Positions 1-8,545 of a DNA stretch of 64,000 bases are shown piece after piece. The notes below the pieces were generated by a model, which worked only from the letters and a program-made list of their open reading frames with translations, searched no databases and was not told the origin of the DNA. Both the position numbers and the translations under genes were made by a program. The DNA comes from Stentor coeruleus (taxonomy: Eukaryota > Ciliophora > Heterotrichea > Heterotrichida > Stentoridae): positions 18,738-82,737 of the forward strand of contig MPUH01000205.1 in the NCBI GenBank assembly GCA_001970955.1. Direction: 5' to 3'. Position 1 is the first letter of the stretch; the number at the start of each line of letters is the position of its first letter.

Positions 1-2022
1 ACCTTTGATTTTGTTTTGTATTTTCCTTAATATCTGCTCTTTCCAGTTACCCTGAAATTCTTCTGGTTGTTGAGATAACTGAGCTAAAAAGTCTTGTACA
101 TCAATATACCCTTTGCTTCCAGCAGCACTTCTAGCCATATTAACAGCATTAGTTACAGTAAGTGTTGGATCCATTCTCCTTAAAGCATCAGACATTTCTT
201 CTATAGTCAATCTTTGCTTACTCTGTGCATTAAGTTTTATAAGTAAATCATCCTTATCAATTTTATATTTGATTACCGTATCTTTAAAACTTTGTAAAGG
301 ACCTTCTTCTTCATAAACTTTATTAATCCATTCTGATAAATCAATAAACTTATCTTGTTTTGTATCGATATTATCAAACAATATCGAAGCTTCATAAAGA
401 TTAAAATCAAAATTGGACATAATTTGAACCCAAGAATCATAACTAATAGTATTTTGGCTTTTGGCTGCTTGGCGAAGGTAATCAAAACCTTGCTCGGTAC
501 TGAGTTTTTCATGTCTAAGCCAGGATCTTAAAAATGCTAACCCCCTGTCTAAAATATGTTTTTGGGTTTCATATTTGGCAAAACCTTTACAGAAATCTTC
601 TTCGTTTATAATCTCAGAGTCTTTAATAACTCTAAAAAATGCTTGTTGTGCTTCAAGAGCTTTGATACGTCCACCACTATGTTCAGTTAGATAATTTACA
701 AACTCATCTACATGGAGAAGTGGTCGTGAAGATGCTGCTTTGAAGATTTGTGATAAGTTATACGAAGCTAAATAATTGCGAACTTTATCTAAAACATTGT
801 CGCTAACTAAACCTGTATATGGCCTAAAAGCTTCAACAACAGGGGTTTCTTCATGACAATTGCTTAAGGTTTTAGAAATCTTCAATAGTTCAAGTACTGA
901 GCATCCATTAGCTTCTTTTAAAAGGGCTTTTAACTGATGGATATTGACAAAAACACCACTTTTTTTCAGTATCCCCAAAAGTTCTGAAGGTTGGATATCA
1001 AGTCTTGGCCTCATTCCTGAACTTTGAGACATTTCTGTGATGACAAGTTTTTTCTCCCAAATAAGTTTTGCTATAGGTCTTAATGCTATACGTGAATAAT
1101 TTTCAGTCATATCACTAGCAATTGAAGCATTACTCGATACTTTTGGCTTACATTCTCTGTTTATACTATCTATAAAAACCTTATATCTTACCATTTTTCC
1201 TGTACCACTATTAGTCCATAAGACAAGTTTTTTTATTTCAGGTTCAGTTATGCTTGAGTCAATACTTGATATTACTCCACAAAAATCTGAGTATGAAAGA
1301 ATACCACGATTTGTTTGATCACGGGATTGACAAGTTAGAGTGAGTTTAGGGATATTCCCTGAGATTAAATCTAAAACTTTGTTGTTACAAAAGTTACCTG
1401 TGGATTGAGAATGTAGTACATGAGATTTACTTGATCCTGATTGGACTGATTGTGGACGCACAGTTTGTAGGTTTCTAACTGACATGGGCATAGAAATTTT
1501 TACTGAACGACATGAACTTGAACTTGACCTAGGCCTAGCTACTGTTGATTTAGGAGCTAGTTCTATTCCTAGATTATTTTGAAGCCAAGCTGCAGCTTGA
1601 TCTGTAACTACAACTGTAGATCCAAAACTAGCCCAAGAAATAGCTACTAATCTATTCTTAACCCAAACAGTACCAACCATAGGGAAATCATGTCTAAAGT
1701 CCTGTTTTGTTTTATCTTTAAACTGCTCAATGGCAGTTTCTAGCATATTTCTAGCTTGATCCTGTTTAACCTTAAGATCTGTAGCCAACTTTGTCATATT
1801 AAGATCTGAGTGTGTTGATATGTTGCCTATAAAAGGCTTCAAAATCCCTTCTTCATATAAACATGGCTTTAAACCTAAACTTGCAATTGGGATAAAAATA
1901 GGGACTTCATTTGATGTATATCCAAACTGCCCTAGTCCAGGAACTGTAACACCCATCCTACTTTTCATAGCTTTTGATATCTGCATCCCTAAAGCATTCC
2001 ATACTTCACTACTCTGTGCCAT
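1..2022 (-). CDS. CCDC81-like HU-fold protein with EF-hand, partial
   Basis: A 674-codon reading frame starts at an ATG at 2022 and runs without a stop to the left edge, so the C-terminus is missing. Residues about 5-70 (motif VWNALGMQISKAM then VTVPGLGQFGY) resemble the first eukaryotic HU-like domain of CCDC81. Residues about 85-150 (LNMTKLATDLK..., then MVGTVWVKN) resemble the second. A serine-rich linker follows (SSSSSCRS). Near the visible end is a good EF-hand loop, D-T-K-Q-D-K-F-I-D-L-S-E, and a second, degenerate one may follow it (GSKGYIDVQDF). CCDC81 proteins are centrosome or cilium associated; calcium binding is inferred from the EF-hand. The HU assignment is by motif and should be tested with a profile. 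Confidence 0.72.
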   Translation of the reverse strand, partial: MAQSSEVWNALGMQISKAMKSRMGVTVPGLGQFGYTSNEVPIFIPIASLGLKPCLYEEGILKPFIGNISTHSDLNMTKLATDLKVKQDQARNMLETAIEQFKDKTKQDFRHDFPMVGTVWVKNRLVAISWASFGSTVVVTDQAAAWLQNNLGIELAPKSTVARPRSSSSSCRSVKISMPMSVRNLQTVRPQSVQSGSSKSHVLHSQSTGNFCNNKVLDLISGNIPKLTLTCQSRDQTNRGILSYSDFCGVISSIDSSITEPEIKKLVLWTNSGTGKMVRYKVFIDSINRECKPKVSSNASIASDMTENYSRIALRPIAKLIWEKKLVITEMSQSSGMRPRLDIQPSELLGILKKSGVFVNIHQLKALLKEANGCSVLELLKISKTLSNCHEETPVVEAFRPYTGLVSDNVLDKVRNYLASYNLSQIFKAASSRPLLHVDEFVNYLTEHSGGRIKALEAQQAFFRVIKDSEIINEEDFCKGFAKYETQKHILDRGLAFLRSWLRHEKLSTEQGFDYLRQAAKSQNTISYDSWVQIMSNFDFNLYEASILFDNIDTKQDKFIDLSEWINKVYEEEGPLQSFKDTVIKYKIDKDDLLIKLNAQSKQRLTIEEMSDALRRMDPTLTVTNAVNMARSAAGSKGYIDVQDFLAQLSQQPEEFQGNWKEQILRKIQNKIKG

Positions 2023-2041
2023 TTAAATATTAAATTTTCAT

Positions 2042-2190
2042 ATTTCGCCCTTATCAAAATTCATATTTATCTCTAATCATAAAGCCATTACCTATTTATA
2101 CTTTATACCATGTTAGGATCCATTTCACCCTTATCAAAATTCATATTTATCTCTAATCATAAAGCCATTACCTATTTATACTTTATACCA
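2042..2190. repeat. 69-bp direct repeat, period 80
   Basis: Two copies (2042-2110 and 2122-2190) differ at one base (gccc versus accc) and are separated by 11 bp. They lie between the CCDC81-like start and the stop of the next gene. They could be a real tandem duplication or a contig overlap joined without an N. Confidence 0.85.
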
Positions 2191-2206
2191 ATGTTCAATT
2201 AAAAGA

Positions 2207-2731
2207 TTACCAAGGGCTAATATTTACACTGATTTTATGCCCATGTGGACTTAATATTGAATCTTCCATTTTTGTATAATTATCTCGATAAACTGCTCGG
2301 ATAAGCTTATTTGGTGTAGAAAACCCAGAATGTGTTTCGGAAATATTAACAGCTTTTCCTTCAAGATTAAAAGAAACTTTTGGCTCTTCTGGTTCTTTCC
2401 ATAATGAGGAATTTGATGGGATTATTAGTTGTGGATAAGTTATAAGACGTTTGTTATATCCAGAGGGTTTTGAAGCTTCAACGATTTTAAATGTTTTTTT
2501 TATGATAAATGATGGGGACTTTGAAAATGATATACGTACTCGGGATGGTTTTGGATTTTTTTCTAAGGATTTACGTGTGTTTATCATTTGAATGCCTTGT
2601 TTGTATCGAGATGCGAAATGGGATGGTTTGTTGGATTGGATTGTCATGGGACTTTCGTTATTTAAGAATTGGGAAGGGTCTGAGATAAGGTGTTTGGTAC
2701 TGTTGGAACGAAGTTTAATTGACACTTTCAT
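2207..2731 (-). CDS. hypothetical basic protein
   Basis: 174 residues from an ATG at 2731. I do not recognise the family. The protein is rich in Ser, Lys, Asn and Pro with no membrane segment and little predicted regular structure. Short motifs such as RVRISFSKSPSF and GFSTPNKLIRAVYRDNY look like linear motifs in a disordered protein. Codon usage resembles its neighbours and the frame is open throughout, so it is probably a real gene. It lies directly next to the LINE relic, and its 3' flank carries the 80-bp period repeat. Confidence 0.6.
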   Translation of the reverse strand: MKVSIKLRSNSTKHLISDPSQFLNNESPMTIQSNKPSHFASRYKQGIQMINTRKSLEKNPKPSRVRISFSKSPSFIIKKTFKIVEASKPSGYNKRLITYPQLIIPSNSSLWKEPEEPKVSFNLEGKAVNISETHSGFSTPNKLIRAVYRDNYTKMEDSILSPHGHKISVNISPW

Positions 2732-2763
2732 TATAATATTAGATTTTTATATATAAAAGTATG

Positions 2764-3460
2764 ATGATTGATTAAAGATGAATTTAGAGGAGGAATGTTT
2801 TATCTCTGGCTTAAATGCATTAGCATTATTTATTAGTATTATTAGGAATTATCGCTCACCATATTTCTTCTTACAATCTTGGCCAATTATTTTTAAATTT
2901 TCTTTTAAGTTTTCTCTTATCTCTTTATATTTTAGACAGTCTTCTATGATGTGTTATTCATTTTCTATACAGTTTTGGCAAATGAGGAAATAACAATGCC
3001 TAGGACGATTTAATCCAGTTCGTAAAATGAATATTCTATATAGTTTTGGCAAATGAGGAAATAACAATGCCTAGGACGATTTAATCCAGTTCGTAAAATG
3101 AATATTAAAGCTATTGCTCTTTTCCCATTTGTGTTTAGCTTTATGCACATGTTCTTGTTTATATTTTAATTTCCTTATGGAGTTTTTTTTTTGTCTTTAT
3201 ATTAATTTCACTCTCGTTTTGTCCTAATCCAAATTGTATTTTTGCATAACTGCTTTACATTTCTAGTTCCATGATAAAGATAAATTTCTTTCAATAAAGG
3301 CAATATTATTTGATACAAGGGAAATTTTAGTCTGTCACAGTAGGTTCCTAAGTAACAGTAGTTATGCATGATGGGGGCGTGGTTTTCAGGGTCTAGGTGA
3401 GTTTCACTAATAAGACTGTTATAATTATGATAAAGCTAAAAAATTATAACACACAATTTT
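2764..3460 (-). mobile_element. decayed non-LTR retrotransposon (LINE), 3' end of reverse transcriptase ORF
   Basis: On the minus strand, about 3455 to 3235 is open for more than 60 codons and contains HNYCYLGTYCDRLKFPLY. After frameshifts, about 3115 to 2775 reads LRTGLNRPRHCYFLICQNC, then C-I-E-N-E, a stop, H-I-I-E-D-C and KYKEIRENL. The C-x2-C ... H-x4-C arrangement after an arginine-rich stretch is the zinc-binding tail typical of LINE reverse transcriptases. Two in-frame stops and at least one frameshift show that it is dead. Part of it is tandemly duplicated (2964-3106). No 5' region or ORF1 is recognisable. Confidence 0.68.
2964..3106. repeat. tandem repeat of about 71 bp inside the LINE relic
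   Basis: Two adjacent copies, 2964-3035 and about 3035-3106, differ at one base (ctatacag versus ctatatag). The unit covers the LINE zinc-tail region. Confidence 0.85.
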
Positions 3461-4279
3461 TGTTGCCTCTAGACTTGATAATAATATATTCTTTTAAGTA
3501 AAGATGAAAATATAAAATAGATCAGAGGATATTGAGAATTGCGTATGCAGAAAAGTAGTTCGGAATATGATGATTTATGGTATTTAGGTTTGTTTGAGAA
3601 AATTATGTTTTAATATATTTTAATTTGGCAGATAAAGCAATCTATAATTTTTTATGGCTAACAGAATTAATGCTATAGGTTTTGATATGTATTGAGAAAA
3701 ATATGCGGGGTTTAAATATTATAAATTCGCGGTATTATAATTTTTTTTTTTAGATATGATATAGATGATAGAATACAATTATATTCGATAATTTTGCTGA
3801 GGATTTTTTAGTGATTTTATTATTTTTCTTTTATGATTTATATAATAGAGATAACTTGATTATAATAACTACTTTGCATTAAAGTTTAAATTATCAACAT
3901 TTATCATACAAACTAAAAAAGTATAATCATTTAATCCTTTCTAAACTATTCCTATTTTTTACTAAACTTTTTTCGCCTATTTTATCTTAATTATTACGCA
4001 TTTTTCTTTTAACTTGTCACATAATTTTTCCTTGTTTTTTTTTTTCATCGTAAACACTATAGCAGCCCTGATTAAATCAATCATTTCAAACTCTTTTTTA
4101 ATACCTAATTCACTTCCTCTAGTAATCAAAGTAATACAATCGAACTATATCAGACTATAATCCTCAAGCCAGCATATTTTATCAAAATGCTTTACAATCT
4201 AATTATATCAAAAATTTCCCTATAAATAAACTTTTTAACTTATATAAAAACTATCAAAAATTGATAATTTTTCCAAAAA
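3461..4279. other. intergenic, no gene seen
   Basis: AT-rich stretch with runs of T. I see no convincing coding frame, RNA gene or repeat here. It may contain further decayed LINE sequence, but I cannot support that. Confidence 0.4.
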
Positions 4280-4640
4280 ATCGCCTTTTAATAGTATAAT
4301 CCATATATTCATTCTGTCTTAACCTTGTATCAGATTCATTAAAAACTTCAGGATTTTTGCTAAGTTTTCGCCGTCCTAAAAATAAGCTTCTTTTTTTTGA
4401 ACTTTCAAAGCTGCTTTCCTCTACGATTCTTCTATTAAATCCAGCTTTTTTGAAAATTTATCCCAAAAGCTTTTAAATCCATTTTTTATCAATCATTTAG
4501 TTATCATATAAACTTTGATATCACTTTTATACACAGCTTTACTTTTGTCAAAGAAAATCCCTCTATCACATATATAAACATAAAAAAAAGATTCCATATT
4601 AAGCAATTACATACAAATGATACAAATGATTTCCATAATC
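4280..4640 (-). pseudogene. decayed coding sequence, family unknown
   Basis: Minus-strand translation gives coding-like text in two frames. One reads FFDKSKAVYKSDIKVYMITK, a stop, then GFKSFWDKFSKKLDL. The other reads FESSKKRSLFLGRRKLSKN and runs on to a TAA. A 14-nt gt..ag stretch lies at the switch, but it is shorter than the 15-16 nt introns seen elsewhere and a TGA precedes it, so decay is more likely than splicing. Confidence 0.3.
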
Positions 4641-4665
4641 CATAATTTTAGCTCTAAATCCAGTT

Positions 4666-5196
4666 TTAGTCCGGATTTGATTTATTCATGAGCTTTTTAA
4701 AGTGCTCTGTATCATATTCAGAGTTTACAGTGTGTTGATTGAGCTCCTTAAGCATAAATTTGTTGAAATCTATAATTTTTTGATACTTTTTCTCCAAATC
4801 AGCAACGGTTTCTTCCATTCTGATATGAGCAGACTCTAATAAACGAATTTTCACAGCCATATCACTGCTAAAATTAACTTTTTTTCTAGAAGGAATTTCA
4901 CTAAAACAGCAGATTTTCCCTAAAAGATAAGGTTTATTTTTCTGGAAATAGGCGTGGCTGAAGGTAATTGTGTCATTAGTCACTGTTTTAGTGAACAAGA
5001 GCATTTTGAGCTTTTTTCGGAATTTTTTAATATTAATATCAGGGAAATAGTTGGAAAGTATTCTTTGCTCAAACTCTAGGAGATCTTTTATAATGAATTT
5101 TGACCCATCTGTGGTCCAGCAAATTATACTCTCTAACGTTGAGTTACTGAGGATCTTATATAGGGACTTGATAAACTTGGAAGCAGTCCTGTTCAT
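4666..5196 (-). CDS. heat-shock-factor-type DNA-binding protein (HSF-like)
   Basis: 176 residues. Residues about 7-95 match the winged-helix HSF DNA-binding domain: FIKSLYKIL at the start, IICWTTDGSKFIIKD, the recognition-helix region NIKKFRKKLKMLLFTK (HSFs usually have a motif like SFVRQLNxYGF), FSHAYFQ and LLGKI. A coiled-coil region follows (about 120-165, MAVKIRLLESAHIRM), corresponding to the trimerisation repeats of HSFs. The protein is very short and has no obvious activation domain. The recognition helix is unusually lysine-rich, so its DNA target may differ from the classical heat-shock element. Confidence 0.8.
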   Translation of the reverse strand: MNRTASKFIKSLYKILSNSTLESIICWTTDGSKFIIKDLLEFEQRILSNYFPDINIKKFRKKLKMLLFTKTVTNDTITFSHAYFQKNKPYLLGKICCFSEIPSRKKVNFSSDMAVKIRLLESAHIRMEETVADLEKKYQKIIDFNKFMLKELNQHTVNSEYDTEHFKKLMNKSNPD

Positions 5197-5756
5197 AGTA
5201 ATTTATTTCCATTAGAAATTCTATTTCAACTTAAAAACCATGTAATTTTATTTAAAAACACTCACATAAACCTATACAAACTTAATAAATTCTAGTATTT
5301 ACTTTTTCGTATATTTTCAAACTACCATTCACAAATAATATTTATTACCATTCTGTCATTAGGGAAATGCTACTAATAACTGTTTTGTATATTTTCCCAC
5401 CTTGAAATGCTTCATAAGTTCTGCCTAATTAAAAATGATTCAGAAAAAAAAACAGAACTTTAAATCTAAAAATATTTTTTTTCTTATATCCAAAGCTCTC
5501 CTTCTATATAGTATATTTTTTCATCATTCAACTCTTTAATATCTCAATTGCCCTTATTTACCATCATCAATATAAAAATTCTGCTAATTATCGTAAAGTA
5601 TGTCGTAAGCAAAAGTTTATCAACAAAAGGTAATTTCAAGTTAACCTTTTAAATTTTTGAAGATATCATAAAAGTAAACTGATTTTTTATAGCCTAAATA
5701 ACCTAATTATTTAACCTAGTAATAATTTTATCCAGAGATTATTTTTGTTGTTTTTT
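5197..5756. other. intergenic upstream of HSF-like gene
   Basis: AT-rich with homopolymer runs; no gene or RNA recognised. It holds the promoter of the HSF-like gene and the 3' flank of the transposase relic. Confidence 0.4.
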
Positions 5757-5965
5757 TCCCATAAAATTCAAAAATATGTAGTGTGATATTTTTTGTTCTG
5801 TTCCGCAGAAGAATATGGGTCTTTGCTTTACTCCATAAGCCTCCAATAGTATTAATATGCACTCCTATCATTGGATCCTTGAAGTATTTATTATAATTCA
5901 CTATTCCATTAGCATAATTAAATTCCTCCTCATTTTCTAGTCTTGAATAACCACGCCAAAGGAAT
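5757..5965 (-). mobile_element. relic of an ISXO2/IS1595-like (Merlin-type) DDE transposase
   Basis: About 66 codons are open on the minus strand and read WRGYSRLENEEEF, VNYNKYFKDPMIGVHINT, IGGLWSKAKTHI. The order W-x-G-Y, V-N-x5-F-x-D-P-x2-G-V-H-x-N-T-I-x3-W-x3-K is the C-terminal catalytic signature of ISXO2-like/Merlin transposases (usually HTNTIE..W). The catalytic Glu after the Ile is Gly here, and upstream domains are missing or scrambled, so it is inactive. Confidence 0.65.
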
Positions 5966-6190
5966 TTAAATTCTATGGATTGGGTGTAGACAGGCTAGAT
6001 TTAATAAAACTAGATTCCTGAAATACATCCCATTTATGAAAAGAGTAATTTTTTAAACCAATGCTTATGATATAAATAATAAAATATTAATATCCCACAA
6101 TTAATAATATATATTTATAATTTAACTTAAGTATAATATATACAAGCATCTTAAAATTTCATATAACTTGCCATTTTAAAAAATAACTAA

Positions 6191-7585
6191 CTAAGTAATT
6201 GATTTAAAAAATCCATAATGGCTAGTGCAAGAGAATACATAATACCCACTATCTCTTGAAAATGAATACGGATGTTGACCTTCTCTCCGAGCTCTTTCTG
6301 TAATATTCTTCAATTCTATAACAAAATTTGGTTGATTTGTATTCCATGAGCTTTCATGTGTTAAAAAATCTGCACTTGAGCTATAAAGGAAATTAAATGG
6401 TAGAGGCAATATAAATTTTTCAAACCTAAATCCATCTTCTGGAATCATTTGAAAATTTCCTTGATATAAAACTAAGTTTGATTTATTAGTATTATCTTGC
6501 CCGTTATAAATTCTTTTGTATATATGGCAAACTTCATGAAGCAAACATAAAAGTATTTTTGCCTCATTTATTTTGCTGTCAATACCATATTTATAAAAAT
6601 CTGATATAAAAATAAACTCGTATATGCTAAAAGCATGTTTTAATTCAGGCATAAATGCATAGAAATTTGTCGTATTTTTAATAATATGCTCAACAGCATA
6701 ATCTATCATGTTCATTCCTTCTTGTAAAGTTTTAAAAGGAGCATCTCCTATTTGCAATGCTTCATCAATGAATTCTTTAAAAGCTTCTTTACAGGCTCTT
6801 GTATTTGTGATTGTTTTGAATATCTGTATATGTTTATCTGATAATGGTTTGAGATTTGCTTTCATAAACTTCTTTACAAATTTTAAATCAATCATTCTCG
6901 AGTTAATAACTGTTAAAAGATTTGCTTTTATGTAGATTTTTTTTTCAACAGCTAAGTTCTCAAAAGCTTCAAAATTTGAAAACCATATTTTAAGATACTC
7001 AATAAGGATTTTTGTAAGAGAATTTGTAACGTGTGAAAAAATATTTGTTTTTATAGTGGAATTGTTCATCAGACAAAAGTAAGCAAAATTTATAATGAAA
7101 TAATCATCATGCTTGATATTATAGTAAGTTGATGCTATTTCTTCAAAGTTTAATTGTAAAAATGCATGATCTATTTTGACTGTTTCGATGTAAAGGTTTA
7201 TTTCATAGTTTAGTGTTTCTGTTTGAAATTTTCCACTTTCGAGCTTGCTTAGAATATTATCGAAAAAAATAAAAAAATCTTGTATCAAATCCATGACTTT
7301 ATAGTTATTCAAAAATGAGTCTTTTAAAATCTTTAACTGAATAGATAAAAAAGCTTCATACATAGTCCGAGGATAGAAATTCTGAACTTTAATACTGTTG
7401 ATAAACTTTTCTATTGCGCTTGATAAAGGCCACTTCGGTAAGTTATTAAACTGAAGGAACTCAAAAATTGTTTGTTTTAGGTTATGATTCCATATGATAG
7501 GGTTATCAACACGAGCACTCACTTCAAATAAACGATCTTTTAAACTCTCAATTTGATTAATTCGATCCAGATAAGATTGCTCCAT
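6191..7585 (-). CDS. large unknown protein with an HExxH motif
   Basis: 464 residues, mostly predicted helical, from an ATG at 7585. I recognise no named family. Near residue 348 is LLHEVCHIYKR, which fits the zinc-protease core H-E-x-x-H preceded by hydrophobic residues. About 35 residues later EDGFRFE could supply a third ligand. The C-terminal part (FVIELKNITERARREG, then DSGYYVFSCTSHYGF) is well ordered. The first 300 residues form a helical domain without membrane segments. A zincin-like metallopeptidase is a plausible inference from one motif only. It is flanked by mobile-element relics, but its coding quality is good. Confidence 0.6.
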   Translation of the reverse strand: MEQSYLDRINQIESLKDRLFEVSARVDNPIIWNHNLKQTIFEFLQFNNLPKWPLSSAIEKFINSIKVQNFYPRTMYEAFLSIQLKILKDSFLNNYKVMDLIQDFFIFFDNILSKLESGKFQTETLNYEINLYIETVKIDHAFLQLNFEEIASTYYNIKHDDYFIINFAYFCLMNNSTIKTNIFSHVTNSLTKILIEYLKIWFSNFEAFENLAVEKKIYIKANLLTVINSRMIDLKFVKKFMKANLKPLSDKHIQIFKTITNTRACKEAFKEFIDEALQIGDAPFKTLQEGMNMIDYAVEHIIKNTTNFYAFMPELKHAFSIYEFIFISDFYKYGIDSKINEAKILLCLLHEVCHIYKRIYNGQDNTNKSNLVLYQGNFQMIPEDGFRFEKFILPLPFNFLYSSSADFLTHESSWNTNQPNFVIELKNITERARREGQHPYSFSRDSGYYVFSCTSHYGFFKSIT

Positions 7586-7987
7586 TTATATGCCCCCCAT
7601 TTATTAAATCTTGTAAGAAAAATAATTTTGTTTACAAACCAAAGCTTTTATAAAAGCAACTTTTGATATTTATCTATTTGATAAAATACATTATGAACTT
7701 TTAATTATAGCAATTTTGATAAAATTTACATTTTTTATAATTATTTTCCAACAAAATTCACTTTACTCTAACAAGATCATACAGAATCTTTTAACTAAAC
7801 AAAATATCATGTTTTTCTTACTTTATAATTTCAGGTACGTCTATACTATCTTTTCTGTTATTATTCATAATAAAATCTTACTTACAAAATAATCAGTATT
7901 TTAGTCTATGAAATACTATCCTAATCTAAAAATATAATAAACTATAATAATATAATCAGAGCTTAAATCTAATTTTTTTTTTTTAAA
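7586..7987. other. intergenic upstream of HExxH gene
   Basis: AT-rich; no gene, RNA or repeat recognised. Confidence 0.4.
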
Positions 7988-8134
7988 TTAGCGCTGATTT
8001 CTTTTGAATTTCTAAGATATTTGATTTGAGTTCATATATCTGACTACTAAAGGAGACAAGTATATGGTTTTCAGCCTCATCATCAGATTTAAGAATTTCT
8101 GTATTTAAGTTTTCTATAATACGTGAGTATTTTT
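7988..8134 (-). pseudogene. short coding-like remnant
   Basis: Minus-strand frame with helix-like text (ILKSDDEAENHILVSF, then YELKSNILEIQKKSA) ending in TAA at 7988-7990. A stop lies directly upstream and no 15-16 nt intron rescues it. It is probably the tail of a decayed coiled-coil gene. Confidence 0.3.
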
Positions 8135-8287
8135 ATTTAGAAATTAATTGTAATGAGCTTCTAATCAACGATATTATAACTTATCATTATTTCAAAAAAA
8201 AATATTAAATAAAAAAAATGATTAATATTTTAAAAATCTTAGTTCATAAAGAACCTTGCAGTTATTGAACTTCTTTATAATGGTCTT

Positions 8288-8368
8288 GGCCATAGATGAC
8301 CAAAAATTCTTTTAGACTTTGACGATGNGGCCATAGATGACCAAAAATTCTTTTAGACTTTGACGATG
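8288..8368. repeat. assembly gap with 40-bp flanking duplicate
   Basis: An N at 8328 is flanked by identical 40-bp copies (8288-8327 and 8329-8368). It looks like an unmerged contig overlap in non-coding DNA. Confidence 0.85.
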
Positions 8369-8545
8369 TTTTTTATGAAATATCGATTTTTAATCTTTTT
8401 ATCTAAATTTTTTCTATAATAATTTTTTGTTTTTGTTAAAAAATAGTATAAAGTTTTGATGAATGTGGAGTTTATTATGTGGAAAAAATGAGTTTTAAAT
8501 ATTTAAACATAATATTAAAATGAAAAACATTAGAAATAATATCAT

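Noticed and set aside
1820-2026. Plus-strand 68-residue frame
   Set aside because: Antisense shadow of the CCDC81-like gene.
2778-2993. Plus-strand 71-residue frame
   Set aside because: Antisense of the LINE zinc-tail relic, which reads meaningfully on the minus strand.
4390-4420. A 14-nt GT..AG intron in the relic near 4.4 kb
   Set aside because: It is shorter than the 15-16 nt introns seen here and a TGA remains upstream in the same frame.
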